Part shown: positions 41,511 to 51,451 of the stretch, piece by piece
Numbering within the stretch: the stretch's first letter is position 1
Layout: the number at the start of each line of letters is the position of its first letter
Origin: an uncultured Dehalococcoidia bacterium
GTDB lineage: Bacteria > Chloroflexota > Dehalococcoidia > Lucifugimonadales > UBA3495
Length of the DNA stretch: 64,000 bases
Direction: 5' to 3'
NCBI GenBank assembly: GCA_951813535.1
Contig: OX638345.1
Location: forward strand, 1,733,158-1,797,157
Made by a program: the position numbers and the translations under genes
The notes under the pieces: model-generated
What the model saw: the letters and a program-made list of their open reading frames with translations, nothing else
What the model was told of the DNA's origin: nothing
Database searches by the model: none

Positions 41511-43646
41511 TTGACGACCATGATTGACATGGCCATTCCCCAGATTGCCCGTGAGCTTCGACTGGACGGAGCGCAGGTGGAGGCCACGGTCGGGTTGCTG
41601 GATGATGGCGCCACGGTACCCTTTATTGCTCGGTACCGAAAGGAGAGCACGGGCAGCCTTGACGAGGTGGCGATCTCCAGCATTCGGGACCGGTTAGCGC
41701 AGCTTCGGGAACTCGCCGAGCGACGTGAGGCCATACTGGCATCCCTGCAAAAGCAGGGCCTGCTGAGCGAGGAACTACGCAAGGCCGTTGAATCTGCCGA
41801 GACAATGACGGTCCTGGAGGACACCTACCTGCCCTACCGGCCCAAGCGGCGCACCCGGGCCGCCATCGCAAGAGAAAGGGGTCTGGAACCCCTGGCGTCG
41901 CGACTCTGGTTGCAACGGGACTTTGACGTCAACCGGGCCGCTGCGGAGTACGTCAATCCCCAGGCCGGGGTGGAAAACACCAAAGCGGCCCTGAGTGGGG
42001 CCAGGGACATAATCGCCGAGTGGGTCAGCGAAGACTCGACCGCGCGGCGAGAAATTCGCGAGTTGTTCTGGTCCCAGGGCGTTATTTGGGCCAAGGTAAC
42101 ATCTGGCAAGGACGCGGAAGCGACCAAGTACCGGGATTACTTCGACTGGCAGGAACCCATCGCGAGCGCGCCCTCCCACCGGATCCTGGCTGTACTTCGA
42201 GGCGAGAAGGAATCGTTGCTTTCGGTCCGCATCGCGCCGCCGGCATCGGCGGCGACAGCGATCCTGGAGCGGCTTTTTGCCAGCGGCGAAACGGAGGCTG
42301 CGGAGCAGGTCCGGCAATCCATACGGGAACGGTACAAAGCGTTGCTGGAATCCGCAATGGAAACGGAGGTCCGCAAAGCGGCCAGAGTTCGCGCCGAAGA
42401 CACCGCCATCAGGGTGTTTGCCGACAACCTGCGGGAGTTGCTGCTGGCCCCGGCCCTGGGCCAGAAGAACACCCTGGCCCTGGATCCCGGGTTTCGATCC
42501 GGTTGCAAACTGGTGTGTCTGGACCGGCAGGGTCATCTGCTGCACCACGACACCGTTTATCCCCTGCTGGGGGAACGGGGTGAGGAAGAGGCCGCCAGCA
42601 AGATACGCGTGCTCTGCGATCAGTACCACGTTGAGGCCATCGCCGTGGGTAACGGCACCGGCGGCCGCGAGACCGAAGCCTTTCTCAGGGCCCTCGAATT
42701 GGACCCCCAAATTGCGGTGATCATGGTCAACGAGAGCGGGGCATCGGTCTATTCCGCGTCTGAGGCGGCGCGAACCGAATTCCCGGACCACGACATCACC
42801 GTGCGTGGGGCGGTTTCCATTGGTCGCCGGCTCATGGATCCCCTGGCCGAACTGGTCAAGATAGATCCCAAGTCTATCGGCGTGGGCCAGTATCAGCACG
42901 ATGTTGACCAAAAGGCATTGAAGCAACGCCTGGACGATGTGGTGATCAGTTGCGTCAACCAGGTCGGGGTGGAATTGAACACCGCCAGCCCCGAGTTGCT
43001 TTCCTATGTTTCCGGCCTGGGGCCGCGCTTGGCCAACGCCATCGTCGAGTACCGGAGCCGCAACGGGCCTTTTGCCTCCCGCAACGCTCTAGAGAAGGTT
43101 CCGCGCCTGGGCCCCAAGGCGTTCGAACAGGCGGCCGGGTTTTTGCGCATCAGTGGGGGCGCCCAACCGTTGGATGCCAGCGCGGTGCATCCCGAGTCCT
43201 ACCCGGTGGTGGCCGCAATCGCCAACGACCTGGGCCGGTCGGTGGAACAATTGCTGGGAGACGCTTCGATCGCCGGTCAGATTGACCCCAGCCGTTACGT
43301 CAACGACCGGGTTGGCCTGCCGACGTTGCATGACATAGTCGAAGAACTGGCGCGGCCGGGTCGGGACCCCCGGCAGGAGTTTGAGCCTTTCGACTTCGCG
43401 GCCGGCATCCACCGGATCGAGGACCTGACGGCGGGGATGAAGTTGCCCGGAGTGATAACCAACGTGACGGGTTTCGGCGCCTTTGTCGACGTCGGCGTAC
43501 ACCAGGACGGCCTGGTACACATCAGCCAGATGGCGAACGGGTTCGTCAGCAATCCCTCCGATGTCGTCAAAGTTCAGCAGCGCGTGTGGGTGACGGTGCT
43601 TGAGGTAGACCTGGAGCGCAAGCGAATTGCCCTGTCTCTGAAGTGA
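41511..43646 (+). CDS. tex: Tex-family RNA-binding transcription accessory protein
   Basis: This 711-residue cytoplasmic protein follows the Tex layout. An N-terminal helical part has 'ATVPFIARYRKESTGSLDE', then a YqgF/RNase H-like domain ('LALDPGFRSGCKLVCLD', around 322-450), a helix-hairpin-helix pair ('VNQVGVELNTASPELLSYVS', 'NAIVEYRSRNGPFASR'), and a C-terminal S1 domain ('GMKLPGVITNVTGFGAFVDV', about 640-711). Tex binds nucleic acid and influences transcription. It starts at ATG 41511 (41517 is an alternative). It looks complete, slightly shorter than the usual 750-780 residues. Confidence 0.95.
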   Translation: MTTMIDMAIPQIARELRLDGAQVEATVGLLDDGATVPFIARYRKESTGSLDEVAISSIRDRLAQLRELAERREAILASLQKQGLLSEELRKAVESAETMTVLEDTYLPYRPKRRTRAAIARERGLEPLASRLWLQRDFDVNRAAAEYVNPQAGVENTKAALSGARDIIAEWVSEDSTARREIRELFWSQGVIWAKVTSGKDAEATKYRDYFDWQEPIASAPSHRILAVLRGEKESLLSVRIAPPASAATAILERLFASGETEAAEQVRQSIRERYKALLESAMETEVRKAARVRAEDTAIRVFADNLRELLLAPALGQKNTLALDPGFRSGCKLVCLDRQGHLLHHDTVYPLLGERGEEEAASKIRVLCDQYHVEAIAVGNGTGGRETEAFLRALELDPQIAVIMVNESGASVYSASEAARTEFPDHDITVRGAVSIGRRLMDPLAELVKIDPKSIGVGQYQHDVDQKALKQRLDDVVISCVNQVGVELNTASPELLSYVSGLGPRLANAIVEYRSRNGPFASRNALEKVPRLGPKAFEQAAGFLRISGGAQPLDASAVHPESYPVVAAIANDLGRSVEQLLGDASIAGQIDPSRYVNDRVGLPTLHDIVEELARPGRDPRQEFEPFDFAAGIHRIEDLTAGMKLPGVITNVTGFGAFVDVGVHQDGLVHISQMANGFVSNPSDVVKVQQRVWVTVLEVDLERKRIALSLK

Positions 43647-43697
43647 TCGGTGTCTGCATTGTTTCGAATTCCCCACAAATTTGTGCCGGATTGGCAA

Positions 43698-43719
43698 CCG
43701 AATTACCCTGGCAATTCGG
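43698..43719 (+). terminator. weak hairpin after tex
   Basis: CCGAATT and AATTCGG form a 7-bp stem with an 8-base loop about 50 bases after tex. There is no T-run, so an intrinsic terminator is uncertain. A palindrome CACAAATTTGTG (43674 region) lies just before it. Confidence 0.3.
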
Positions 43720-43839
43720 CGTATCATCAAAAATGCACATGATAAGGCTGTTACACTATTAGTGTATCCCGGGGAATGAACGCCAACGATGCACCGATTT
43801 GCACGCCGTTGATACCCACGGCGGCCGGCCCGCATCATC

Positions 43840-45318
43840 TTGCGTTTGCGGAACCCCCATCGTCCACATTATCCCCCGCCCCGCGAAGGAGTTATCATCA
43901 GTACGCAATCCCCATCCCGGTCTAATCGCCGACGATCACATAACCGATCGCAACACAACCGGCCGCAACAGCATGCCGCAAGATGCGCTGATTGCGGAGC
44001 AAGCGCCACCGTCCCGTTCCGACCGAATCCCGAACGACCGGTGTATTGCTCTGTTTGCTGGAAATCTCGCCGGGACGGCGATACACCCACGCATCCAGCA
44101 TCGACAACGGACCCGTCGGGCACGGGTGCAACAGTCGACCAAAAGGCATCTGACGATGTGACTGCTGACGCTGCGGTCTTTCCCGGCATCGATATGAAAG
44201 CCGCTACCAGAGCCGCGATTGCCCGCATGAATATCGCGGATCCGACGCCTATCCAGGAACAGTCCATTCCCTTTCTCCTGGACGGACGGGACCTGATCGG
44301 GCAGGCCCGCACCGGTTCAGGCAAGACTTTGGCCTACGCGGTGCCCATGGTGGAGCGGTGTGACCCGTCTGAACGCCGCGTCCAGGCGCTGGTGCTGGTT
44401 CCAACCCGTGAACTCGCCATCCAGGTGGCCGGAGTGGTCGAGGCCCTGGTGGCTCGCCAGCGGCTGCGCGTGACGTTGCTGTACGGCGGCCGATCATTGC
44501 GGCCGGAGCAAACGGCTTTGAGAAACGGCGCCCACATCATCATCGGCACCCCCGGGCGTACGCTGGACCATCTGCGCCAGGGCGCGCTTGATTTGAGCGC
44601 GGTGAGGTTTCTGGTCCTGGACGAGGCCGACGAAATGCTCGACTTGGGGTTTGCCAAGGACGTAGACGCGATCCTGAGCCGCACGCCGTCTCACCGGCAG
44701 ACGGCTCTGCTGTCGGCAACGATGCCGGAATGGGTGGCCCGAACCTCCAAGAAACACCTGCAAAACCCAATCACGGTGGAGGTGGATGCGGACCAGCCGG
44801 CACTCCCGACGGTGGAACACCGCGTGTACAGCATCCAGAAGGCCGAAAAGATGTCGGCGCTCCGAACCCTGCTGGACCAGCGCGACGACGCGCCAACCCT
44901 CATCTTCGGAAAGACCAAGCGCGGGGTGAAACAACTGGCCACCCGTCTGGGGACATTTGGCTATCCCGTGGGAGCCCTCCAGGGCAATCTCAGCCAACCG
45001 GCGCGCGAACGCGTAATGCGGGACTTCCGCTCCGGCGCCGTGCCGATATTGGTAGCCACCAATGTGGCAGCCCGCGGTCTGGACGTGGCGGGAATCGGGC
45101 AGGTGATTAACTTTGATCTGCCGGACTCCGAGCAGTTGTTCACCCACCGGGTGGGGCGCACCGGCCGCATGGGTCGGGCCGGAGAGGCGATAACGTTCGT
45201 CACTCCCGATGATGGTCGCAAGTGGCGGGAGATTGAACGCAGCCTGGGCCACCGCTTTACTCTCAAACCGTGGCACCGGGAGCGTTTGCCGGCCGCGGCC
45301 GCACACTCGGCAGGATAG
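43840..45318 (+). CDS. DEAD-box RNA helicase with N-terminal zinc ribbon
   Basis: This ATP-dependent RNA helicase has motifs Q ('PTPIQEQSIP'), I ('ARTGSGKT'), Ia ('PTRELA'), II (DEAD in 'VLDEADEMLD'), III ('SAT'), IV ('LIFGKTKRGV'), V ('ATNVAARGLDV') and VI ('HRVGRTGRMGR'). Residues 49-73 hold CADC and CSVC in a VPFxP...RPVYC ribbon, known from Chloroflexota and relatives. The start is uncertain. TTG 43840 has no binding site, whereas AAGGAG lies 5 bases before an in-frame ATC at 43897, so a rare ATC start is possible. It follows tex on the same strand. Confidence 0.93.
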   Translation: MRLRNPHRPHYPPPREGVIISTQSPSRSNRRRSHNRSQHNRPQQHAARCADCGASATVPFRPNPERPVYCSVCWKSRRDGDTPTHPASTTDPSGTGATVDQKASDDVTADAAVFPGIDMKAATRAAIARMNIADPTPIQEQSIPFLLDGRDLIGQARTGSGKTLAYAVPMVERCDPSERRVQALVLVPTRELAIQVAGVVEALVARQRLRVTLLYGGRSLRPEQTALRNGAHIIIGTPGRTLDHLRQGALDLSAVRFLVLDEADEMLDLGFAKDVDAILSRTPSHRQTALLSATMPEWVARTSKKHLQNPITVEVDADQPALPTVEHRVYSIQKAEKMSALRTLLDQRDDAPTLIFGKTKRGVKQLATRLGTFGYPVGALQGNLSQPARERVMRDFRSGAVPILVATNVAARGLDVAGIGQVINFDLPDSEQLFTHRVGRTGRMGRAGEAITFVTPDDGRKWREIERSLGHRFTLKPWHRERLPAAAAHSAG

Positions 45319-45991
45319 ATAGGTGGCAGCGCGTTGGGCGTATAAGGGAAGGTGGGGAATGGCGCTGGCCCCGCCGGCAGCGCCCGGCGAAAGCTGGGCG
45401 GGACTGAGGAGGTCCGCACTCGACTACGCGCGTTGTGGAGAGTGGCCTGTGAGGGCGACACGGCCTCGCTGGCTCGCAACTTGTCGAGGATGATGCGGCA
45501 ACTGGACCATGGCGTCGGGCCTTCAGGCCCGGCGTCGCCCGCTGCCCGAACTACCGCGGGCGCCAGGTACGCCATTGCCGACGCACCGTGGTATTGCGGT
45601 ATTGCGCCGCACCACTCCGGTGTTTTTCTGGGCAAGTTGGTTGGCGCCGGACCTCACTCCCGCTCCCCGGTAAAATCTCGGCAGTCGCGGCGATTGTTTC
45701 AACCAGACCGTCCCTGGAAATTGAAAGGAATCCTATAGCCACTCCCTCGCGCGTTGGATGATAAGAACATAATCCCCCTTCGTGTCTATCTGCACGGTTG
45801 GCCATTCACTTTCGTTGCCCCGGTACGATGCCCAGTTGTTGGATGGGAAGCAACCGTGTGGGATCCCTGCCAACGAGGCAGGTTGGTGGTCGACAGCCCG
45901 CCGGCCCGCCATTGGTGCGGTGTGGTATGGTGCATTTCACAATCGTCTGACGACACATCTCGAAGATGGTGGGGATGCCCTCCCCGTTGCC
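45319..45991. other. 670-bp gap before the envelope module
   Basis: Open frames exist on both strands but none has a start signal or recognised product. If the next gene starts upstream of 45992 (its frame is open from 45782), the gap is shorter. It should hold the promoter of the SecA-like module. Confidence 0.4.
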
Positions 45992-47425
45992 ATGCCGCCA
46001 TCCCTGATCCTGCGGATTACAGATACCGTTTCCGGCCGAACCGCTGCCCTGCGGTTGGACGACCCTGCCGACCAGGAGGCGCCGTTGGGTTGTCTGCTAG
46101 GACGCCACCTGAAGAACGCGCCCAACGACGACCGACTGATTCGCACCGGCGCCATTGCGACCGACGGCCTGCTGTCCATGCGAAACCTGCAGGATCTGGT
46201 GTACCGTTCCGACGACTCCGGCCGGCTGACGGGTGTATTCGCGGGCGTGAAGTTTCTCCAGGAAGGCCGACCAGCCGCCCTGGACCGGCCGGCATCGATT
46301 CAGTCCGCGGCAGCCGGCGACGCTCCGCTGCAATTGATCGATGTGGCGGTGGACCGCACCGACGCTGGCTACGACCGCAACTGGACCGGCTTTCACCTTC
46401 GCCGTTGGAAGCACGACCCCCATTTCCATGAGCGCTTCGTGCGGAGCGTCGTGGCTGCGGCCTACGGTCCGAGGGAGGTCGACTGGGTGTTGCGCGCGGA
46501 TACGCCGTGCCGGCAACGAAAGTTGATCCGTGCGTTGGCCTTGCACATCTGGAACAGCGATTTCGAGAACTACTCACGTTACTCGAACGACGGTTTGCGG
46601 TTCAAGACGGGCGACGAGACTGTGCGCAACATCGCGGCGGGCGCCGGTGGAATCTGCACCGAGAAGGTGCAGGCGTTGAAGTTCCTAACCGACCACTACG
46701 AACTGGAGTCGGAATACCTGCTTGGCGGCCCCAATGCGCCGGGGCCGGTTCCGGCCGACCGTTTGCGGGAAATGCTGAACACCTTCGATTTCCGCTTTGC
46801 ACAGCGCCATATGCGCTACTGGCAACACGCTGCCCTGCTGTACTGGGTGGATGGCGAGCCTCTGTTGGTGGATGCCACCAACGGCAACATTCCATTCCTC
46901 TTCCTCCGAGGCGAGGCCGCCAGCCGGCTGTTGGCCAACGACGCCGAAGGAATCCGCCCGAGCGTGTCGGTGCAGATGGTGGCGGAGGCGGAAGACTACC
47001 ACTATCACCGGGTCGACCAGGACATTCCTCAGGACCTGTTTTTCGCCCTTGAAGGTTGGTTGGACGACACCGACCTGGTGCAAGTTTTCGAGAACGAACT
47101 TGGTCTCTACCTGTCCGATCGGCACTACGTGATGCCGCTGCCCTACCGCAGCGAAGGGGACTTCCGGCGTTTGAAACACCGGTACGGGGAACTCTGCCGC
47201 AACGCCGGTTTTCGGGCTGACGTGAGTGCGGATTGGACCCTGGACGGGCCGATAGGCCAGGAACTGGCCGCTTGCAATCCGACGGCAGCGGCGCGCGTGC
47301 TGGCAGCGCGAGACCAGCTCATCGCCCGCTACGACTGGTGGGATGGTCCGGGCCACCGGTCCGGCCTGGCCGTGATCGCTCTGAAACCGTCCTCCGTGGC
47401 CTCAGGCGCCGGGCAAACGCCATGA
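45992..47425 (+). CDS. transglutaminase/NAT-fold (papain-like) protein coupled to SecA-like gene
   Basis: With ATG 45992 the product is 477 residues; the open frame allows a start up to 70 codons earlier, but that stretch looks less protein-like. A papain-like triad is visible: Cys222 in 'AAGAGGICTEKVQALKFL', His279 in 'RYWQHAALLYW' and Asp294 in 'LLVDATNGNIPF'. These are the transglutaminase / arylamine N-acetyltransferase core elements. Flanking N- and C-terminal parts (180 and 150 residues) are unassigned. No signal peptide is seen. Its last four bases (ATGA) overlap the SecA-like gene, so the two act together. It could modify or cleave a cargo of that SecA, which is inference. Confidence 0.72.
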   Translation: MPPSLILRITDTVSGRTAALRLDDPADQEAPLGCLLGRHLKNAPNDDRLIRTGAIATDGLLSMRNLQDLVYRSDDSGRLTGVFAGVKFLQEGRPAALDRPASIQSAAAGDAPLQLIDVAVDRTDAGYDRNWTGFHLRRWKHDPHFHERFVRSVVAAAYGPREVDWVLRADTPCRQRKLIRALALHIWNSDFENYSRYSNDGLRFKTGDETVRNIAAGAGGICTEKVQALKFLTDHYELESEYLLGGPNAPGPVPADRLREMLNTFDFRFAQRHMRYWQHAALLYWVDGEPLLVDATNGNIPFLFLRGEAASRLLANDAEGIRPSVSVQMVAEAEDYHYHRVDQDIPQDLFFALEGWLDDTDLVQVFENELGLYLSDRHYVMPLPYRSEGDFRRLKHRYGELCRNAGFRADVSADWTLDGPIGQELAACNPTAAARVLAARDQLIARYDWWDGPGHRSGLAVIALKPSSVASGAGQTP

Positions 47426-50400
47426 GCGGAGGCCGGGAGAAGTCGAAACTTCGGATGCGCGGGGTGCGGCGCGGGCGCTCGCGGGAAGACCGGATCCTGC
47501 GTCGCATCCGGACGCTCCGGAGCGAGCAGGGGGTCGCCAACTGGTCGGACCGAGAACTGCGAGAGGCCGCATGTTGTCTGAGTGATGGCTCTGCATCCTC
47601 GGAATCCGTACCGGAGGACACGCTGGTCCGTGTGTTCGCAGTGGTTGACGAGTCCATACGCCGCCGCCTGGGGTTGTGGAAAGTCTTCGACCTGCCGGAT
47701 TCGGACGACGAACCGAGTATCGCAGACGCCCGCAGCAAGCTGGCCGCCACCGGCCGGGGTCGTTACCCGGGAAGCGATACGCTCCTTCCGGCGGAGTTTT
47801 ACCGGGCCGCCCGCCGCCGGAAGGATGGCGACACCGAGGGACTGCACTTTCGCCCCACCGATCAGCAATTGCTGGCTGGCCTGCACCTGTACAACGGTCG
47901 CATCGTGGAGATGGCTGCTGGTGAGGGGAAGACCGTGGCCGCCGCCTTCCCGGCCGCGCTCTACGGTCTCATGGGTCGCACCGTTCACGTCGTCACCGCC
48001 AACGACTACCTGGCTGCCCGGGACTGCGAACTGCTGGCGCCGGTGTACCGGGCGTTGGGGTTGACAGTTGGAGCGGTGCTGGACCACATGGCCGGACCGG
48101 AGCGCTGCGTGTCCTACGGCAACCGGATAGTCTACGGCACGCTGCGCGAGTTCGCTTTCGACTACCTGCGCGATCGGCTGGTCATGTCCCCCAGCGAGCA
48201 AATCCAGGGGCCGCTGGACGTCGCCATCATCGACGAGGCGGACCAAACGCTGCTCGATGAGGCTGTCACCCCCCTGGTCATCGCCGGTGCGCCTATCCTC
48301 ACCCGGCGGACGATCATAAGGGCCGACCGTGCGGTGCGGGAACTGGTGGCGGAGCAGACCAGGTTGGCGGAAGAATGCCGGCACGAGTTGGACCGACACG
48401 TCGCAGGCGGCCAACCCGACGACAGGTCGGCAATGCTCTTGGCCCGGGTCATGCTGTCCCAGCCCGACGACGAAGCAACGCGACGTCTGGCCGCTGCTCA
48501 TCCCCGCCTTCGTCGCCGCGCATTGTCCCTGGTGGATGCGGACGGCTCCGGCCGGCCCCACCCGGAGGTTGAGGAAGGCTTGCTCTGCGCGGTGGATGCG
48601 CAGCGGGGCAGCTTGAGCCTGTTGACCGAGGGTGTGGCCTTCCTCGAAGCTCAACTGGGCGACTTCTATTCCGCCAACGCTGTCGACCCGGACGCCGGTG
48701 GAGGCTCACGCCGGGCCGTTCTGCGGGCCAACCTGGTCAACCAGGTGCACCAGCTGCTGCGGGCTCACCTCCTGCTGCGTCGTGGGATCGAATACGTGGT
48801 CGACGATGACCAGGTGGTGCTGGTGGACCGGGACACCGGCCGACCCCGACCCGACACTCACTATCAGGACGGATTGCATCCGGCGGTGGAAGCCAAGGAA
48901 GGAGTGCCAATCCACCCTGACCACCGCAACCTTGGAGAGATCAGCGTCCCAGGCTTCGTCCGACGCTACCGCAGCGTCGCTGGCCTCACCGGAACCGCTC
49001 GAGGGGCGGCCGAGGAGTTCCGCCGCCTGTACGGTTTGGATGTGGAGGTGGTTCCCGATGGGCGGCGCGCGCCGGTCAAGCGTTTCGGCCGTCGGGACCT
49101 TCCCAGCCGGGTGTATGCTCATCCCGACGACCAGCTGAGCGCCGTCGTCGACGAAGCCCGCTACTTTCAGAAGTGGGGACGACCCACGCTGGTGGCCACG
49201 CGGACCGTCTTCCAGTCGGAGATCATCAGCCAACGCCTGACGGAAGCCGGTATCGTCCACCGTCTGCTCAACGCGTCCGCCAACCAGGATGAAGCGGACA
49301 CTGTTCGTGAGGCCGGACAACCTGGCGCCGTCACGGTAGCGACCAACATGGCCGGTCGCGGCACGGATGTGCTGCTATCGTCCGGCCTTGACCGGCACGT
49401 CCTGGATCGCTTCGTCTCCCTGCTGGAACAGATGATAATGGCGGACCCCGAGGGCGGGGCGGTGGAAGTGCGGGCCAACACCTCCGGAGAAGCCGACCTG
49501 CTGGCCCGGGCAGTTGAGGCGAACCCCCAACTGTCGGCCCGCCGTGCCGGTGTCGACCGGTTGATGGTGCATCCACGCGGGATGACGCCGGCCCTCCCGG
49601 CGGCCGGCACGCTGGAGTTTGGACTGGGCCTTCACCTCGTCAGCACCGAGTTCAATGACTCGCCTCGGGTCGCGTTGCAACTGCAGGGACGCAGCGGCCG
49701 GCAGGGCGCGTTCGGCTCCACCCGCAGCTTGTTGGTCAGATCAGATCGTTGGCTGGCCGGTCTGGAGTACGGACGCCCGGCGCCGGACTCGGCGGGCCGA
49801 GTTTGCTGGGAAGGGCCGGAGCTCGAACGACAGTTGAGGCGCCAGCGGGAAGCAGCCCAGCAGGACGCCTCCAGTGCGCGGGCGCTGTTGCTGGAATACG
49901 CTGCGGTGTTGGACACCCACGCCGACGCTTATTATCGGTCCCGGCAGGAGACGCTGGTTGCCAGGCCGGACCGCCTCGGCCAGCGGGCGCATGACGCGGC
50001 ACGATCCGCAGCAGCCGGTCTCGTCGGCGGGCATTTCCCCAATCTGGTCGCCGACGACTATGCGCGACGGTTCGCGTCCCTGGCGACGGAGCTACGCGTC
50101 CGGTATGGCGTGGATGGCGAGCCGGCGCGGGGCTGCTCTCTGACCGGATTGGGAGCCGCATTGGCCGATCTGATGGAGCAGCATCTGGCAGAGCGGCGGG
50201 AACGCTCGGGGGCGGCACAGTTCGGCGAGCTGGCCCGGTTACTGCTTTTGCAGGCCGGCGATGAGCTGTGGGAAAATCACCGGGCTGACCTGAGGAGCAT
50301 GGCCATCGCCTCTCAATTGGATGCGCATGGGCCGAAGACCGCGATAGCCGAATACATAATCGCCGCCGCTGATGCCTGGCAACATTTCCGGAATGAAATA

Positions 50401-50526
50401 TCCAATCGCTTCCTTTCCCAGATGTTGCATTTTCCCATCGTCGGACCGACTGGCTCACCGGAGGATAGCCCCGAGCAGCTTTCGCGGTTGGCCGTGGATC
50501 CACGGCTTGCCGAGCTCGTATCTTGA
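47422..50526 (+). CDS. divergent SecA-like protein translocase ATPase
   Basis: The ATG at 47422 overlaps the previous stop by four bases and gives 1034 residues. The SecA motor is clear: Walker A 'MAAGEGKTVAAAFPA' (K170), DEAD box 'IIDEADQTLLDEAVTPLVI' (271-274), 'DGLHPAVEAKEGV' (484-496), 'VAGLTGTA' (519-526), 'VATNMAGRGTDVLL' (639-652) and 'LQLQGRSGRQGAFG' (752-765). It differs from housekeeping SecA. It has an insert of about 80 residues (655-735) between the GRGTD motif and the 'LHLVSTEFNDS' strand, STEFNDSPR in place of GTERHESRR, a basic N-terminal tail, and no C-terminal zinc motif. It is probably an accessory SecA dedicated to its operon partners. Confidence 0.88.
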   Translation: MSGGREKSKLRMRGVRRGRSREDRILRRIRTLRSEQGVANWSDRELREAACCLSDGSASSESVPEDTLVRVFAVVDESIRRRLGLWKVFDLPDSDDEPSIADARSKLAATGRGRYPGSDTLLPAEFYRAARRRKDGDTEGLHFRPTDQQLLAGLHLYNGRIVEMAAGEGKTVAAAFPAALYGLMGRTVHVVTANDYLAARDCELLAPVYRALGLTVGAVLDHMAGPERCVSYGNRIVYGTLREFAFDYLRDRLVMSPSEQIQGPLDVAIIDEADQTLLDEAVTPLVIAGAPILTRRTIIRADRAVRELVAEQTRLAEECRHELDRHVAGGQPDDRSAMLLARVMLSQPDDEATRRLAAAHPRLRRRALSLVDADGSGRPHPEVEEGLLCAVDAQRGSLSLLTEGVAFLEAQLGDFYSANAVDPDAGGGSRRAVLRANLVNQVHQLLRAHLLLRRGIEYVVDDDQVVLVDRDTGRPRPDTHYQDGLHPAVEAKEGVPIHPDHRNLGEISVPGFVRRYRSVAGLTGTARGAAEEFRRLYGLDVEVVPDGRRAPVKRFGRRDLPSRVYAHPDDQLSAVVDEARYFQKWGRPTLVATRTVFQSEIISQRLTEAGIVHRLLNASANQDEADTVREAGQPGAVTVATNMAGRGTDVLLSSGLDRHVLDRFVSLLEQMIMADPEGGAVEVRANTSGEADLLARAVEANPQLSARRAGVDRLMVHPRGMTPALPAAGTLEFGLGLHLVSTEFNDSPRVALQLQGRSGRQGAFGSTRSLLVRSDRWLAGLEYGRPAPDSAGRVCWEGPELERQLRRQREAAQQDASSARALLLEYAAVLDTHADAYYRSRQETLVARPDRLGQRAHDAARSAAAGLVGGHFPNLVADDYARRFASLATELRVRYGVDGEPARGCSLTGLGAALADLMEQHLAERRERSGAAQFGELARLLLLQAGDELWENHRADLRSMAIASQLDAHGPKTAIAEYIIAAADAWQHFRNEISNRFLSQMLHFPIVGPTGSPEDSPEQLSRLAVDPRLAELVS

Positions 50527-50571
50527 GTTGTGCCTCCCGACACCTCGTCGGGCACATAGGAGTTGACTGAT

Positions 50572-51447
50572 ATGGCGCCACGAATCAGCCGAATCGTTCT
50601 GGCAATGTCCGCCGGCAGTTTATTGGCGGGTGCGCCCGTGTTGGCCGCCTGCGGGCCTTCCGACAGCGGTGCCAGCTACAGCCAGTGGGCGGCTACCGAC
50701 GGCGCCGCCGGCCGCATCAACCTGGACGACGTGCAGCAGGCGTTTATAGAGTCGAGCAGCGCCACCGAATTCGAAGACCGGGTCAATGAAATTTACGAAG
50801 GCGACGGCCTCATTCTGATCCGCGCCCGCCAGGACGGCGACCGCCTCACGCTGGAAGGATGGGAGGACCTGGACGCCAACAACCGGATTGACGACGCGAC
50901 GGACGACCAACTCTTTGCCATCGTCAAGGAGGACGAACAGCACCAACTGCGGGGCTACCACGCCAATTCGTACTACAACAGCCACTTCGGCGCCGGTGAT
51001 TTCCTCTTCACCTACCTGATAATAAGCAGCCTGAGCCGGGGTCCCTACTACTACCAGACGGGTCCCGACCGGGCAACGACGGTCCGGCAGGATCGAGCCT
51101 CGTACCGCGGCTCCAGTCGCTACGACACGCAGTTGAACCGCAACCGGCAGTATTCGTCCCGCCAGCAGACCTACGCCGGTTCCAGCTACCAGGATGCGGG
51201 ACGCAACGTGAGTTCGGGGCGTCAGACCTATCAGCAAACGCAGAGGTCGTCGGGCGCCTTCCGCAGCAGCAGTTCTCTGACGCGCGGCAGTTCGTCCATT
51301 TCCCGCAGCTCCACGATCGGAGGAGGCGCCGGATCGACCATATCACGGAGCGGTAGCCTCGGTGGTTTCAGCGGCGGCGGGGGCCGGGTCCACTTCCTGG
51401 ACCAGCCGGAGGGCGACGCCGCGACACGTCCCGCCTGGCTGGCCTGA
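50572..51447 (+). CDS. predicted lipoprotein with Ser/Gln/Tyr-rich tail
   Basis: The ATG at 50572 follows TAGGAG by 9 bases. The N-terminus has basic residues, a hydrophobic stretch and the lipobox VLAAC, with lipidation at Cys27. Residues 55-150 form a compact acidic domain ('VNEIYEGDGLILIRARQDGD', 'WEDLDANNRIDDATDDQLFA'). The stretch 'GAGDFLFTYLIIS' may touch the membrane. From about residue 165 the protein is low complexity, rich in Ser, Arg, Tyr, Gln and Gly. It lies 45 bases after the SecA-like gene and may be its cargo or docking partner. DUF4247-like lipoproteins occur in PspA/DUF350 neighbourhoods, but I cannot confirm membership. Confidence 0.72.
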   Translation: MAPRISRIVLAMSAGSLLAGAPVLAACGPSDSGASYSQWAATDGAAGRINLDDVQQAFIESSSATEFEDRVNEIYEGDGLILIRARQDGDRLTLEGWEDLDANNRIDDATDDQLFAIVKEDEQHQLRGYHANSYYNSHFGAGDFLFTYLIISSLSRGPYYYQTGPDRATTVRQDRASYRGSSRYDTQLNRNRQYSSRQQTYAGSSYQDAGRNVSSGRQTYQQTQRSSGAFRSSSSLTRGSSSISRSSTIGGGAGSTISRSGSLGGFSGGGGRVHFLDQPEGDAATRPAWLA

Positions 51448-51451
51448 GCCT

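Noticed and set aside
45782-45991. Extra 70 N-terminal residues of the papain-fold protein
   Set aside because: The stretch is poorly protein-like and has no good binding site, though it cannot be fully excluded.
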